Positions 40,467-53,492 of a DNA stretch of 64,000 nt are shown here, in pieces. The position numbers and the translations under genes were made by a program. Source of the stretch: DASWZN01 sp963841635 (GTDB lineage: Bacteria; Acidobacteriota; Terriglobia; Bryobacterales; Bryobacteraceae); contig CAWJDO010000002.1 of NCBI GenBank assembly GCA_963841635.1, positions 5,084,001 through 5,148,000 on the forward strand. The letters run 5' to 3'. A model generated the notes under the pieces. It had not been told where the DNA came from and did not search any database. It saw only the letters and a list, made by a program, of their open reading frames with translations. Within the stretch, counting starts at the first letter, position 1; every line of letters starts with the position of its first letter.

Positions 40467-41338
40467 GGCGCCACCGCCGGAGAAGCGCCCGGCTCGCCGG
40501 CAAAGGTGCGCGGCCGGGTCCATCCCAGCCGACGCGTCCACTGCCACAGGAACACGGCTTCAAGCGCGTAGTTGATCGCGATGGCGGGTGGCACCAGTGC
40601 CGCAAGGGGCGCCAGCAGCAGCGTTGCCGGATTCTCGCAGGCCATCGAGGCAACGACGCGGAAGACGTCGGCAGTCAGCTTCCAATACGTTCCCGATGCG
40701 CCGATGGCTCGCGCGCGGCCTCTCCGCACTGCCTCGAGAAACTCGGCCTTGGTTCGCGCGCCGGGAACCGAGGTCCAGGCCAGCCCCGCGGAGGAGAGCG
40801 TGTGCGCATCGCTGCCCGCCACAGGCGCCTTCGCCAGCAGGTCTGCCAACTCGGCCGAGCGCCGGTTCATGCTCCCCAGCATGTGGCCGTTCAGTGTTTC
40901 AAAGCCGGGGAAGAGGGCCTCGAACCGGTCGAAATCGGAGGCGTGCCGGCGTCCGGTCAGGCAGGAGAACAGGTGGTTGATGGTGAAAAACAGGCCTTGC
41001 TCGTCGAGGTACGCCGCCAGGGACTCGATGTCCGCGCGACGGCGCTGGATCTCGACGTGGTGGCGGTCGGTGATGTCGTAGACGCCCAGGTGGATCTCGG
41101 TGCCACTCGGCATGCGGCAGGTGACTTCTTCGCTCAGAAAGAAATCGTCGTGGCTCCGCAGCGCCTCCGCGGCATCGATGGAGTCGTGGTCGGTGACCGT
41201 GACAAGGTCCATCCCAGCACGCTTGAGGCGTGCGTAGAGGGCGTCAGGCTGCGTGTAACTCTCCCGACACACGCTGCTCAACACCGGCAGCGTGCACATC
41301 CCGGAATGAATTGTATGCACGTGCATATCGCAGCGCAT
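40463..41338 (-). CDS. PHP-domain metal-dependent phosphoesterase with C-terminal membrane segment
   Basis: The 291-residue protein starts with the PHP motif MRCDMHVHTIHSG, has VTVTDHDSID, NHLFSC and GSDAHTLSSAGLAWTSVPG, the metal-binding His and Asp set of the PHP superfamily. Residues about 235-270 contain a hydrophobic stretch (LLAPLAALVPPAIAINYAL), so the enzyme may be membrane-associated. The substrate is unknown; PHP proteins include histidinol phosphatases and nucleotide or lipid phosphoesterases. It is coupled to the PAP2 gene and divergent from the MGDG-like gene. Confidence 0.8.
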   Translation of the reverse strand: MRCDMHVHTIHSGMCTLPVLSSVCRESYTQPDALYARLKRAGMDLVTVTDHDSIDAAEALRSHDDFFLSEEVTCRMPSGTEIHLGVYDITDRHHVEIQRRRADIESLAAYLDEQGLFFTINHLFSCLTGRRHASDFDRFEALFPGFETLNGHMLGSMNRRSAELADLLAKAPVAGSDAHTLSSAGLAWTSVPGARTKAEFLEAVRRGRARAIGASGTYWKLTADVFRVVASMACENPATLLLAPLAALVPPAIAINYALEAVFLWQWTRRLGWTRPRTFAGEPGASPAVAP

Positions 41339-41455
41339 GACTCATTTGTACCCGCCTGATATTACACGCCCATGAATGTCACAAAAAACAATGGTTAAGA
41401 AGGATGTTCTTTCGACCCGAAGGTCTGCAAGTGTGGAAGAATCATTACAAGTACG

Positions 41456-42583
41456 ATGAAACGCCTCGACTTCCTGTATTTCGACGCCGGCGGCGGCCAT
41501 CGCAGCGCAGCGAATGCTCTAAGTCTGGCCATCGAGCGCAGCGGGCGGCCCTGGGAGATCCGGCTGATCAACCTGCAGGAGGTGATGGACCCGCTCGACA
41601 TCTTTCGAAAGTACTTCGGCCTGCGCCTGCAGGACGTCTATAACCTGCTCCTGAAGAAGGGCTGGACGCTCGGCTCGGCGCAACTGCTGTGGGGGATGCA
41701 CCAACTGATTCGCCTCTATCACCCCAAACAGGTGCGCCTGCTCGAAGGCTTCTGGCGCGGCCGCGACACGGACCTGGTGGTTTCGCTGGTGCCGAACTTC
41801 GACCGCGCTCTGGTCGAGAGCGTGCGCAAAGCACTTCCCGGCGTGCCGTTCGCGACCATCCTGACCGACGTGGCGGACTACCCGCCGCACTTCTGGATCG
41901 AGCGCGAGTCCGACTACGTGATCTGCGGGTCGGCCAAGGCCGTCGAGCAGGCGCGCGCCCTGGGCCGTCCCGACGACCACATCTTCCGCGCCTCCGGCAT
42001 GATCCTGCACCCGCGCTTCTACGAACCGGTCGAGACCAGTCGCGACGCGGAGCGCGGGCGCCTGCGTCTCGATCCCGCGCTGCCCACCGGCCTGGTGCTG
42101 TTCGGCGGCGAAGGGAACTCGGTGATGATCGAGATCGCCGAGCGACTCGATCGGTCCGGCCTGGCATTGCAGCTCATCCTGATCTGCGGCCACAACCAGA
42201 GGCTCTACGAGAAGCTGCGCGCACACAAGTTCCGCATGCCGTGTTTCGTGGAGGGCTTCACCACCGAGGTGCGCAATTACATGCACCTGAGCGATTTCTT
42301 CATTGGGAAGCCGGGGCCTGGATCGATCAGCGAGGCGCTGGCCATGAACCTCCCGGTGATCGTGGAACGAAACGCCTACACGCTGCCGCAGGAGCGCTAC
42401 AACGCCGAGTGGGTGGTGGAGCAGGGCGCTGGGCTGGTGCTGCCCAATTTCCGCGGGATCGCGAAGGCCGTCGGCGAGCTTCTCGAACCCGCCACTTTCG
42501 CCCGCTATGGCGCCAGCGTCACGGCCATCCAGAACCGCGCGGTCTTCGAGATTCCGGAGTTCCTGGAACGGATCATGGGGTAG
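41456..42583 (+). CDS. MGDG-synthase-like GT28 glycosyltransferase
   Basis: The 375-residue GT-B enzyme begins LDFLYFDAGGGHRSAANAL, the N-terminal signature of monogalactosyldiacylglycerol synthases and MurG-like enzymes. It continues with LVVSLVPNFDRALV, FATILTDVADYPPHFW, FFIGKPGPGSISEALAMNLP (donor site) and NAEWVVEQGAGL. It would glycosylate a lipid acceptor such as diacylglycerol. It is divergent from the PHP-PAP2 pair across 117 bp, and a PAP2 enzyme could provide diacylglycerol. That link is inference. The 3' end overlaps the DUF4188 gene by 11 bp. Confidence 0.75.
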   Translation: MKRLDFLYFDAGGGHRSAANALSLAIERSGRPWEIRLINLQEVMDPLDIFRKYFGLRLQDVYNLLLKKGWTLGSAQLLWGMHQLIRLYHPKQVRLLEGFWRGRDTDLVVSLVPNFDRALVESVRKALPGVPFATILTDVADYPPHFWIERESDYVICGSAKAVEQARALGRPDDHIFRASGMILHPRFYEPVETSRDAERGRLRLDPALPTGLVLFGGEGNSVMIEIAERLDRSGLALQLILICGHNQRLYEKLRAHKFRMPCFVEGFTTEVRNYMHLSDFFIGKPGPGSISEALAMNLPVIVERNAYTLPQERYNAEWVVEQGAGLVLPNFRGIAKAVGELLEPATFARYGASVTAIQNRAVFEIPEFLERIMG

Positions 42584-43106
42584 CTCGTCCCGGCTCTGAC
42601 GGCCCAGCGTAGAATTCGTCCTCGCCGATCACGGGCCGGCCGACGGTCTGGCCGGCGGCACGGGCGCGCGTCCGCGCCGAAAACATCGAGCCTCTGGCCG
42701 CCTTGACCGGCGCGAAACGGGCGAACCCCATCCGCGTGGCCATGTCGATATAGACTGCTTCCATGCCGCCGCGCCGCAGGTAGGTCTCGTGCCAGAAGCC
42801 GGTGCCGCCGCTGTCTTGAAGGAAGTCCCGCCACCATAGCTTGTGCGGCTCCGAGCGCGTCCACGCCTCGAGCGAGTCGAAATCCCGCCAGTACTGACGC
42901 ATTCCGACCTGGCGCAGCGAGTACGTGATGGGTTCGTGCAACAGCAGGCCGTCGGGTTTCGCTTCGACCGCTTTCGAGATCTGCCCGTTGAAGCCCAACA
43001 CCGTCTTGATTCCGGTCAGGGTGTTCACCCGCATCCCCAGGTAGACCACCACCATATCGGGATACTGCGAAAGATCCACGGTTTCACGCTTGGGCCGTTC
43101 CGGCAT
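42573..43106 (-). CDS. DUF4188 (monooxygenase-like) protein
   Basis: The 177-residue protein matches the DUF4188 group: VVVYLGMRVNTLTGIKT, LHEPITYSLRQVGMRQYWRD, FDSLEAWTRSEPHKLWWRDF and GFWHETYLRRGGMEAVYIDM. The YWRxFxxLxxW pattern resembles antibiotic-biosynthesis-monooxygenase ferredoxin-like barrels. ATG 43106 is preceded by CAGGAGGGG, so the longer frame to 43184 is rejected. A detoxification or haem-related role is only guessed. It is convergent with the MGDG-like gene. Confidence 0.75.
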   Translation of the reverse strand: MPERPKRETVDLSQYPDMVVVYLGMRVNTLTGIKTVLGFNGQISKAVEAKPDGLLLHEPITYSLRQVGMRQYWRDFDSLEAWTRSEPHKLWWRDFLQDSGGTGFWHETYLRRGGMEAVYIDMATRMGFARFAPVKAARGSMFSARTRARAAGQTVGRPVIGEDEFYAGPSEPGRATP

Positions 43107-43221
43107 GGCGCCCCTCCTGCGACCCATTTTGAGCGAGTCGGGGCGGCCGTGTAAAGCTACGATAGAGAATGCTTGCTCCTCCACCTCACTATCTCCTTAT
43201 ATGGGGTGTGAACTCGCATTG

Positions 43222-45663
43222 ATGGCGGAAGACTTGGCGACGCCCGAAACATTACCGCTCTATTGCGATGTCAGCCTGCCCGTGCCCCTGGAGCGGGCGT
43301 TCACGTATGGGCTGCCCGAGACTCTGCGGCATCGCGTGAAGCCGGGCTGCCGGCTGCTGGTGCCGTTCGGGACGCGCAAGATGACCGGCTTCGTGGTGCG
43401 CGTGCACTCCCAGCCGCCCGAGAACGAGACGCGCGACGCGCTACGCCTTCTGGACGCCGAGCCCGCCCTCACGGCCGATATGCTGTCGCTGGGGCGGTGG
43501 ATCGCGGACTACTACTGCGCCCCACTGGGCGAGGTGTTGCGCGCCATGGCTCCCGTGGGCGGCGAGATCCGGCACGGCAAAGTCTACACGCTCACCGATG
43601 GCGGCCGCGACGCCCTGCGCCAGCTCTCGCTCACGGACTCGGCCGAGGATCCGGCGGTGCAACTCATGCGCGCGCTGGAGTTCCGATCGGTCTCGATCAC
43701 GCAACTGGCTCGCAAGCTGCCCGACGCGGCGCGCCTGCTGCGCGGCCTCGAAAAGCGCGCCTTCGTCCAGATCGAGGACGTCGAGGCGCAGCGCGATCCG
43801 TTCCGTTCGCCTTCCGCACGGCTGCGCATCGAGGCGGTGGCTCAGGCACCCGAGGGCAAGTACAAAAAGGCCGAGCGCGAGCTGCTGGCCTATCTGGACC
43901 TGCACCCCGGCTCGCACAACCTGAAAGACCTCGAGGCCGCGGTGAAGAACGCCGGCGAGGCCGCGCGCGCCCTGGGACGGCGGGGCATCCTGACCGTGCG
44001 CCCGGAGCTATCGCCCATCTCCAGCGCGTACAACCGCGCCCCCCACCTGCTCAACCCGCACCAACAGGCGGCGTTCGAATCCATCCGCGCGGCCATCGAC
44101 GCGAAACAATTCCGCACTTTCCTGTTGCAGGGCGTGACGGGCTCGGGGAAGACCGAGGTTTACCTGAACGCCATCGACGCCACGCTGGCGGCGGGACGGG
44201 GGGCCCTGCTGCTGGTCCCGGAGATCGCGCTCACGCCGGCCATGGCGGGGCAGTTCTTTCACCGTTTCGGGGACCGGGTGGCGATCCTGCATTCGGCCTT
44301 CGGCGACGCCGAGCGTGGCGAGCAATGGCGCCGCATCCGCTCCGGCGCTGCGGGAGTGGTGGTGGGGACACGCTCAGGCGTCTTCGCTCCGGTGCAGGAT
44401 CTTGGGTTGGTGGTGGTGGACGAGGAGCACGATTCCAGCTACAAGCAGGAAGAGACGCCGCGCTACAATGGCCGCGATGTCGCCATCGTGCGCGCGCGCG
44501 CGGCCGGCGCCTGCGTGGTGCTCGGCTCGGCCACGCCGAGTCTCGAAAGCCGGTACAACGCCGAGCGCGGCAAGTACACGCTGTTGCTGCTGCCGGAGCG
44601 CATCGAGCAGCGGCCGCTGCCGCTGGTGGAACTGATCGACATGCGCGTCGAGTTCCTGGCTACGCGCAAGCAGAGCACGTTTTCCCGAAAGCTGATCGAG
44701 GAGATCCAATTGCGTCTGGCCGCGGGCGAGCAGACCATGCTGCTGCTCAACCGGCGCGGCTTTTCGAGTTTCGTCGCCTGCCGCTCCTGCGGCGAGCGCA
44801 TCCAGTGCGTCAACTGTTCGGTCACGCTCACTTACCACCGTCGCGACCAGCGCCTGCTGTGCCATTACTGCAACTACGCCGAGCGGGTGCCGAGCCATTG
44901 CCCCAAGTGCCACAGCGAGCACATTTACTTCCTGGGAATCGGAAGCGAGCGCGTCGAGGAGGAACTGCACCGCATCCTGCCCGAGGCGCGCGTGGCTCGC
45001 ATGGACCGCGACACCGTGACCGGCAAGCGGCAGTACGAAACCATTCTGGACGGCTTCAGGGAAGGCGCGTACGACATTCTGGTAGGCACCCAAATGATCG
45101 CCAAGGGGCACGATATCCCCAACGTCACGCTGGTGGGGGTGATCTCCGCCGACGTTGGGCTGGGCATGCCGGATTTCCGCGCCGCCGAACGCACCTTCCA
45201 GTTACTGACTCAGGTGGCCGGACGCGCCGGCCGCGGCGACATCAAGGGCGAGGTGCTGGTGCAGACCATCAACCCCGACCACTACGCCGTGCGCTTCGCC
45301 GCCGCACAGAATTATGACGGCTTCTACGACAAGGAGCTGCAATTCCGCCGGCTGATGCGCTACCCGCCGTTCAGCGCGCTGGCCAACCTACTGGTCCGCA
45401 GCGAGAGCAAACAGGATGCGCTGCGGATGAGCGGAGAGCTCGGTGTGCTGCTCACGCCGCCGCCCGACCACATCAAGATGCTGGGACCGGCCGAGGCCCC
45501 GGTGCCGCGCCTCAAGAGCGAGTACCGCTACCAGTTGCTCATCAAGGCCGCCAGCCGCACGGCGCTCAAGGAGACGCTCGAAACCGTGCGCCGTTATGCC
45601 GAGAGCCGCCGCTGGCCAGCCACAGCGGTGGTGATCGACGTGGACCCGCTGAGTTTGCTCTAG
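43222..45663 (+). CDS. priA: Primosomal protein N' (PriA helicase)
   Basis: PriA restarts stalled replication forks. The 813-residue protein has the 3' binding domain (VSLPVPLERAFTYGLPETL, PGCRLLVPFGTRKMTGFVV), Walker A GVTGSGKTEVY (about residue 305), DEEH box VVVDEEHDSSYKQEETPRYN (near 399), and zinc-binding cysteines in ACRSCGERIQCVNCSVTLTY with LLCHYCNYAERVPSHCPKCH. GTQMIAKGHDIPNVTLVGV and AGRAGRG are late helicase motifs. ATG 43222 is chosen by comparison with the family; ATG 43201 is possible. No strong ribosome site is visible. Confidence 0.95.
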   Translation: MAEDLATPETLPLYCDVSLPVPLERAFTYGLPETLRHRVKPGCRLLVPFGTRKMTGFVVRVHSQPPENETRDALRLLDAEPALTADMLSLGRWIADYYCAPLGEVLRAMAPVGGEIRHGKVYTLTDGGRDALRQLSLTDSAEDPAVQLMRALEFRSVSITQLARKLPDAARLLRGLEKRAFVQIEDVEAQRDPFRSPSARLRIEAVAQAPEGKYKKAERELLAYLDLHPGSHNLKDLEAAVKNAGEAARALGRRGILTVRPELSPISSAYNRAPHLLNPHQQAAFESIRAAIDAKQFRTFLLQGVTGSGKTEVYLNAIDATLAAGRGALLLVPEIALTPAMAGQFFHRFGDRVAILHSAFGDAERGEQWRRIRSGAAGVVVGTRSGVFAPVQDLGLVVVDEEHDSSYKQEETPRYNGRDVAIVRARAAGACVVLGSATPSLESRYNAERGKYTLLLLPERIEQRPLPLVELIDMRVEFLATRKQSTFSRKLIEEIQLRLAAGEQTMLLLNRRGFSSFVACRSCGERIQCVNCSVTLTYHRRDQRLLCHYCNYAERVPSHCPKCHSEHIYFLGIGSERVEEELHRILPEARVARMDRDTVTGKRQYETILDGFREGAYDILVGTQMIAKGHDIPNVTLVGVISADVGLGMPDFRAAERTFQLLTQVAGRAGRGDIKGEVLVQTINPDHYAVRFAAAQNYDGFYDKELQFRRLMRYPPFSALANLLVRSESKQDALRMSGELGVLLTPPPDHIKMLGPAEAPVPRLKSEYRYQLLIKAASRTALKETLETVRRYAESRRWPATAVVIDVDPLSLL

Positions 45664-45703
45664 CGGCGTGGTAAGACGGGAGCACCTAAAAAGGTGCTTC
45701 AAG

Positions 45704-46005
45704 ATGAGACCGCCCATGCTTGACATCGCGAAAGATATCCAGTCACTAACGACCTTTCGCCGCCGCTCAGGCGACTTCATGAAGCAGCTGAAGAAAAGCC
45801 AGCGCCCCGTGGTGCTCACCGTGAAGGGGAAGGCGGCGGCGGTGGTGCAGGATGCCGCGGCCTATCAGCGCCTGCTCGACATCGCTGCTCGCTCCGATCC
45901 GCAGGAAGGCATTCGTCAAGGTCTTGAGGACGCGAAAAGGGCAGGGTCAGGCCGGCGAGGGAGTTCTTCGACGACTTCGAAGCCAGGCATGGCATGCCTC
46001 GTTAA
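45704..46005 (+). pseudogene. Phd/YefM-type antitoxin gene with C-terminal frameshift
   Basis: The reading starts at ATG 45704 (AAAGGTG upstream) and encodes DIAKDIQSLTTFRRRSGDFM, KQLKKSQRPVVLTVKGKAAA and VVQDAAAYQRLLDIAARSDP, the Phd/YefM fold. After about EDAKRAG the frame is lost: the expected C-terminus GRVRPAREFFDDFEARHGMP is encoded one base out of frame, ending at TAA 46003-46005. A one-base deletion in the AAAAGGG run explains it. In the shifted frame translation instead runs into the toxin reading frame and stops at 46045. Confidence 0.8.
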
Positions 46006-46318
46006 TCTCACCTCCCGCGCCGAGCGCGACTTTGTCCGCCTGTAAGAGATCGACGCCGACCATTCCGGAGCGGCCAGGAAATGGCACCAGGGGCTCAAGG
46101 ATGCCATTCTCAGCATCGAGAAACGGCCAAACCGATGCCCTATGACACCTGAAAAGGCTCAGCTCAAACATTTGCTGTGTGGCCTGCTGTGTGGCCGCCA
46201 GCCTCACGTGTACCGCGTGATATTCCGGGTCTTGGAACGAGAGATGCAAGTGGTCGTGGTGCACATCCGCCACGGCGCCAGGCGAGGCCCGAGGGCTGCC
46301 ACGCAGCGGCGCCGATAG
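45989..46318 (+). pseudogene. ParE/RelE-family toxin gene with in-frame stop
   Basis: From ATG 45989 the frame reads MACLVNLTSRAERDFVRL, then TAA at 46043-46045, then EIDADHSGAARKWHQGLKDA, ILSIEKRPNRCP, YRVIFRVLEREMQVVVVHIR and HGARR, ending at TAG 46316-46318. The order (helical hairpin, YRVIFxV strand, HIRHGAR end) is that of ParE/RelE toxins. RLYEEID would be expected where RL-stop-EID is found, so a TAT or TAC codon probably became TAA. The overlap with the antitoxin tail shows an ancient two-gene module that is now inactive. Confidence 0.85.
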
Positions 46319-46435
46319 GAAATTTCTATCCGGCGCATTCGTTTTTCGCTCGATCCCGGTTGCCGCGTTGGCGAGTTTTCTATGGCTTTCGTTTTGGCCG
46401 GGCGATTGCTTTTGCATTCCAGGAGGTACCTATAT

Positions 46436-46672
46436 ATGAACTGGGATCAATTCGCAGGACAGTGGAAACAATACACTGGCAAAGTAAAAGAGCGATGGGG
46501 GAAGCTGACGGACAGCGACCTCACTCAGATCCAGGGCAAACGCGATCAGCTTGTCGGCAAGATCCAGGAGCGCTACGGGATCAGCAAGGAAGAGGCGCAC
46601 CGGCAGCTTGAGGAATTCCTCAACCTGCAGCAGGAATCGAGCGAACACAGAGCCCGTACCTCGGGGATGTAG
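46436..46672 (+). CDS. CsbD-family stress protein
   Basis: The 78-residue protein matches CsbD: MNWDQFAGQWKQYTGKVKER, WGKLTDSDLTQIQGKRDQLV and GKIQERYGISKEEAHRQLEE. CsbD proteins are small, charged, helical and induced by general stress. ATG 46436 follows CAGGAGGTACCT, an excellent ribosome site. An upstream ATG would add a non-conserved stretch. A strong hairpin lies 17 bp after the stop. Its exact activity is unknown. Confidence 0.9.
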   Translation: MNWDQFAGQWKQYTGKVKERWGKLTDSDLTQIQGKRDQLVGKIQERYGISKEEAHRQLEEFLNLQQESSEHRARTSGM

Positions 46673-46688
46673 CCCGATCGGGCAACCA

Positions 46689-46715
46689 GGGCGCCGCGGG
46701 AGCAACCCGGCGCCC
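46689..46715 (+). terminator. Terminator-like hairpin after the csbD-type gene
   Basis: GGGCGCCGCGGG (46689-46700) pairs with CCCGGCGCCC (46706-46715) around AGCAA, with one bulged base. The stem is very GC-rich. The T-run is weak (a CTTTT appears about 15 bases later), so a Rho-independent function is likely but not certain. Confidence 0.5.
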
Positions 46716-46810
46716 CGCCTACATCCGCTTTTACAAGTCCCGCCCTCTCGTGCCATACTACCCTGATCCACCAGGTCAGCCTGTGATGACCCGTGGAGAC
46801 CGGAGAACCT

Positions 46811-48076
46811 ATGGCTACGCCGGCGACCCAACTGGCTGTTTCGCGCACTAAGTACGCCGTGGCGCCTATTCTGATGCAGGTGCTGCTGGGCATGCTGTAT
46901 TCGTGGTCCGTTTTCCGCGGACCGCTGGCACGGGCTTACGGCTGGACGAACGTGCAGACCAGCGACCCGTTCAGCTACTCTATTCTGGCCCTGGTTGCGG
47001 GGACCATCTTAGGCGGCCTGTGGCAGGACCGCTCGGGACCGCGCCTGGTGGCCAGCGTCGGAGGCGTACTGATTGGCGTGGGCTGGGTGCTGTCGGCGGT
47101 GTTCGGCAGGAACCCAAGCGCACTTATCGTAACTTACGGCTGCGTGGTGGGACTGGGTACGGGGTTTGGCTACGTGGCCCCGATCGCGACACTGGTGAAA
47201 TGGTTCCCGGACAAGCGCGGCATGATGGTCGGCCTGGCGGTTATGGGCATCGGAGTAAGTCCCCTGGTGTTCGCGCCGCTCATCGAGAAGTTAATCGGAA
47301 AGGATCCCGCTCACTTCGCATCTACGATTCCCAGCACATTTATCGTAATCGCCGTCATCTCGGTGGTTGGAGTTGTGACCGCGGCGCAATTCTGCAAGGC
47401 GCCACCGGCGGGGTGGCGGCCGTCGGGATGGCAGCCGCGCGCGGCAGCGGTTTCGGCTCGTGAGAACACTCCGCCCGGCGGGATGCTCGCGACGTGGCAG
47501 TTCTATGCGCTCTGGGTGGTCTACTTCCTGGGCGCTTCGGTCGGGCTGACCGCGATCAGCCAGGTTGCGCCGCTGGCTGGAACCATGCCGAAGACGGCGG
47601 TTTCAGCGGGCGCGGCGGTTGGTATCGTGGCCATTTTCAATGGCGTCGGAAGACTCGTATGGGGCAGCGTCTCGGACCGCCTGGGACGCGTGCGCACCAT
47701 GCTGACGATGGGTCTGTGCGCGGCGATCGCCTGTGCCTTCGTAGTGCGAGGAGCGACCGGCCTGGGGCAACTCCTGCCGGGCCTGTGCCTGGGTGTGTTT
47801 GCCTTCGGAGGCTATCTGGCGCTTATGCCTTCCTTGACCGCGGACTACTACGGTCCGAAAAACATGGGCGCCAACTACGGGCTGGTGTTCACGGCCTTCG
47901 GAGCTTCGGGATTCCTGGTGCCCAAGTATTTCGCACACGTGGTGGACCGGGCCAAAGCCGCGGGCAACATCGCCTCCGGATACAACCAGGTGTATCTGAT
48001 CCTGGCCGGCATGGCGCTGGTGTGCGCCCTGCTTTCGCTGGCGCTGCGCCCGCCGCGCAACCGCACAGAGGGGTAG
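46811..48076 (+). CDS. OxlT-like oxalate/formate MFS antiporter
   Basis: The 421-residue protein has twelve TM helices. Family motifs include QVLLGMLYSWSVFRGPLAR, LGTGFGYVAPIATLVKWFPD and KRGMMVGLAVMGIGVSPLVF. A second half has VSDRLGRVRTM and GANYGLVFTAFGASGFLVPK. These resemble the OFA group (oxalate:formate antiporter). ATG 46811 has GGAGA upstream; a GTG at 46793 is an alternative. Substrate is not certain: OFA members also carry other small carboxylates. Confidence 0.8.
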   Translation: MATPATQLAVSRTKYAVAPILMQVLLGMLYSWSVFRGPLARAYGWTNVQTSDPFSYSILALVAGTILGGLWQDRSGPRLVASVGGVLIGVGWVLSAVFGRNPSALIVTYGCVVGLGTGFGYVAPIATLVKWFPDKRGMMVGLAVMGIGVSPLVFAPLIEKLIGKDPAHFASTIPSTFIVIAVISVVGVVTAAQFCKAPPAGWRPSGWQPRAAAVSARENTPPGGMLATWQFYALWVVYFLGASVGLTAISQVAPLAGTMPKTAVSAGAAVGIVAIFNGVGRLVWGSVSDRLGRVRTMLTMGLCAAIACAFVVRGATGLGQLLPGLCLGVFAFGGYLALMPSLTADYYGPKNMGANYGLVFTAFGASGFLVPKYFAHVVDRAKAAGNIASGYNQVYLILAGMALVCALLSLALRPPRNRTEG

Positions 48077-48149
48077 CGGGAGCGTATCGGCCCGTGCGCC
48101 CCAATGCCACTTAGTTGTGGACTCGGGCGGCTCTCGAGAACTGCGCCGG

Positions 48150-48206
48150 ACGTCCAGGTCCGGCCTCCTTCGTTTCAGGGAGTTGGACGGAGGCCGGCGT
48201 GGACGT
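48150..48206. repeat. Imperfect inverted repeat with 18-bp arms
   Basis: ACGTCCAGGTCCGGCCTCC (48150-48168) and GGAGGCCGGCGTGGACGT (48189-48206) are complementary except for a short internal bulge. A 20-base loop separates them. It is 73 bp after the MFS stop, and may terminate that transcript or be a dispersed palindrome. Confidence 0.5.
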
Positions 48207-48269
48207 TGGAGCCATGCCCCACAGCCGTGACGAGTCTCCGCACTTGTTTTTCGATTCGCTGACGGCTGC

Positions 48270-48476
48270 AAATCGGCCATCTCGTTTTCGGCGAGCGGCA
48301 TGCCCTCCGGGGTCACCGCCGGCTTTTCGCCCACCAGCATCGCGTCGCCGGGCAATGGCACTACCACGCTGACGCTGACGGCGGGGGCGGCGCCGGTGGT
48401 GGGCGCCTACAACCTGATCGTTACGGCCGCCGGGGCCGGCGTGACCAAACTCGCGGGATTCGTCCTGACAGTCAGC
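48270..48476 (+). pseudogene. Fragment of an extracellular Ig-like repeat protein
   Basis: About 69 codons read FSASGMPSGVTAGFSPTSIA, then SPGNGTTTLTLTAGAAPVVG, AYNLIVTAAGAGVTKLAG and FVLTVS. This is a typical Ig-like repeat found at the ends of large secreted proteases and adhesins in Acidobacteria (the GVTASFSPASIASPG pattern). There is no start, signal peptide or upstream domain. Homology ends near 48476, where a different gene fragment begins in another frame. It is a relic. Confidence 0.75.
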
Positions 48477-49225
48477 TCGATATCCCGGCGCCAGCGCTGC
48501 TGGCGAATGCCCTCCAGCATCGGGTGCTACTTGTGCTCGATGACGTAGCGGGCGAGACGCCCGTGGCGCCTCCGGCGGAAGGCTTGGCCTCAGCGCTGAT
48601 CACGACGCGCGACCCATGGCCCGGCAGCGTCGCCATTTCATCGATGGCAAGCACGTATCCCGGCCGCCCGCCCGCCGATCCGGAATGCGAGCGGTTGTGG
48701 AGAGCGATGGGCGTCTGCAGGCGGAACGGGTTCCCGCTGGAACTGGCCGGCGCCATCGCGAGCTTCGCCGCGGACGCCACGCAGCGCGCCTGCGAGCGAC
48801 TGGTGGAGGAGGGCTTCGTGGACCCCCTGGACTTCGCGGGCGCGCGGTTCCGCATGAGTGCCCGATCGCACCAGGCGGCTCTCCTCACGCCGGACGCAAA
48901 CGCCCTGCGGCGAGCGCACGCCGCTGCTTTGCCGGGGCGGGCCGCCTTCATCCCCGAGATCGAGCACGCGCTCGAATGGGCGCTTCTCAACGACTGGGAC
49001 TTGGCCAAAGAGCTCGCCATCCGGTCCTTCGGCTTCCTCAAGAAGGAGGAGCGCTTGCGGGAAGCCGCGCACATCTACGAACTGCTCCGCGACCAGGCGC
49101 GCAGCCGCGGGGACCTCGATCTGGCCCGCGAGTGCTCCTGGGAGCTGTCCTGGATCAAGGACGAGCCGGGCGAGATCCGGCGGAGTGCAGTCGACGGCCA
49201 GCAAATGGCGCTCGATTTCAACTGA
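48476..49225 (+). pseudogene. 5'-truncated NB-ARC/STAND-type ATPase fragment
   Basis: In this frame the sequence reads LDIPAPALLANALQHRVLLV, then LDDVAGETP (Walker B of NB-ARC), ALITTRDPWPG (the TTR sensor), ERLWRAMGVCRRNGFPLELA and a winged-helix/arm region to FN at 49225. No Walker A exists upstream, so the ATPase cannot work. The fragment could still be translated from GTG 48524. It abuts the Ig-like fragment directly, as if a deletion had joined two genes. The last 250 codons are free of stops. Confidence 0.75.
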
Positions 49226-49256
49226 TCCCGCCCCTTGCGACAATGGGATCAGCCCC

Positions 49257-53408
<4,152 letters not shown>

Positions 53409-53492
53409 CGTGAAGGTTCTTTCAGCGGCCAGCGCGCCGCTTCGTGCTAGCATGACGGTTCTCGTCCGGGCAGGCCCGACCGAGGTGCACCG

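Noticed and set aside
48858..49256. N-terminal extension of Lhr into the NB-ARC fragment region.
   Set aside because: The frame is open by chance in GC-rich DNA; Lhr homology starts at 49257 and the other frame carries the NB-ARC similarity.
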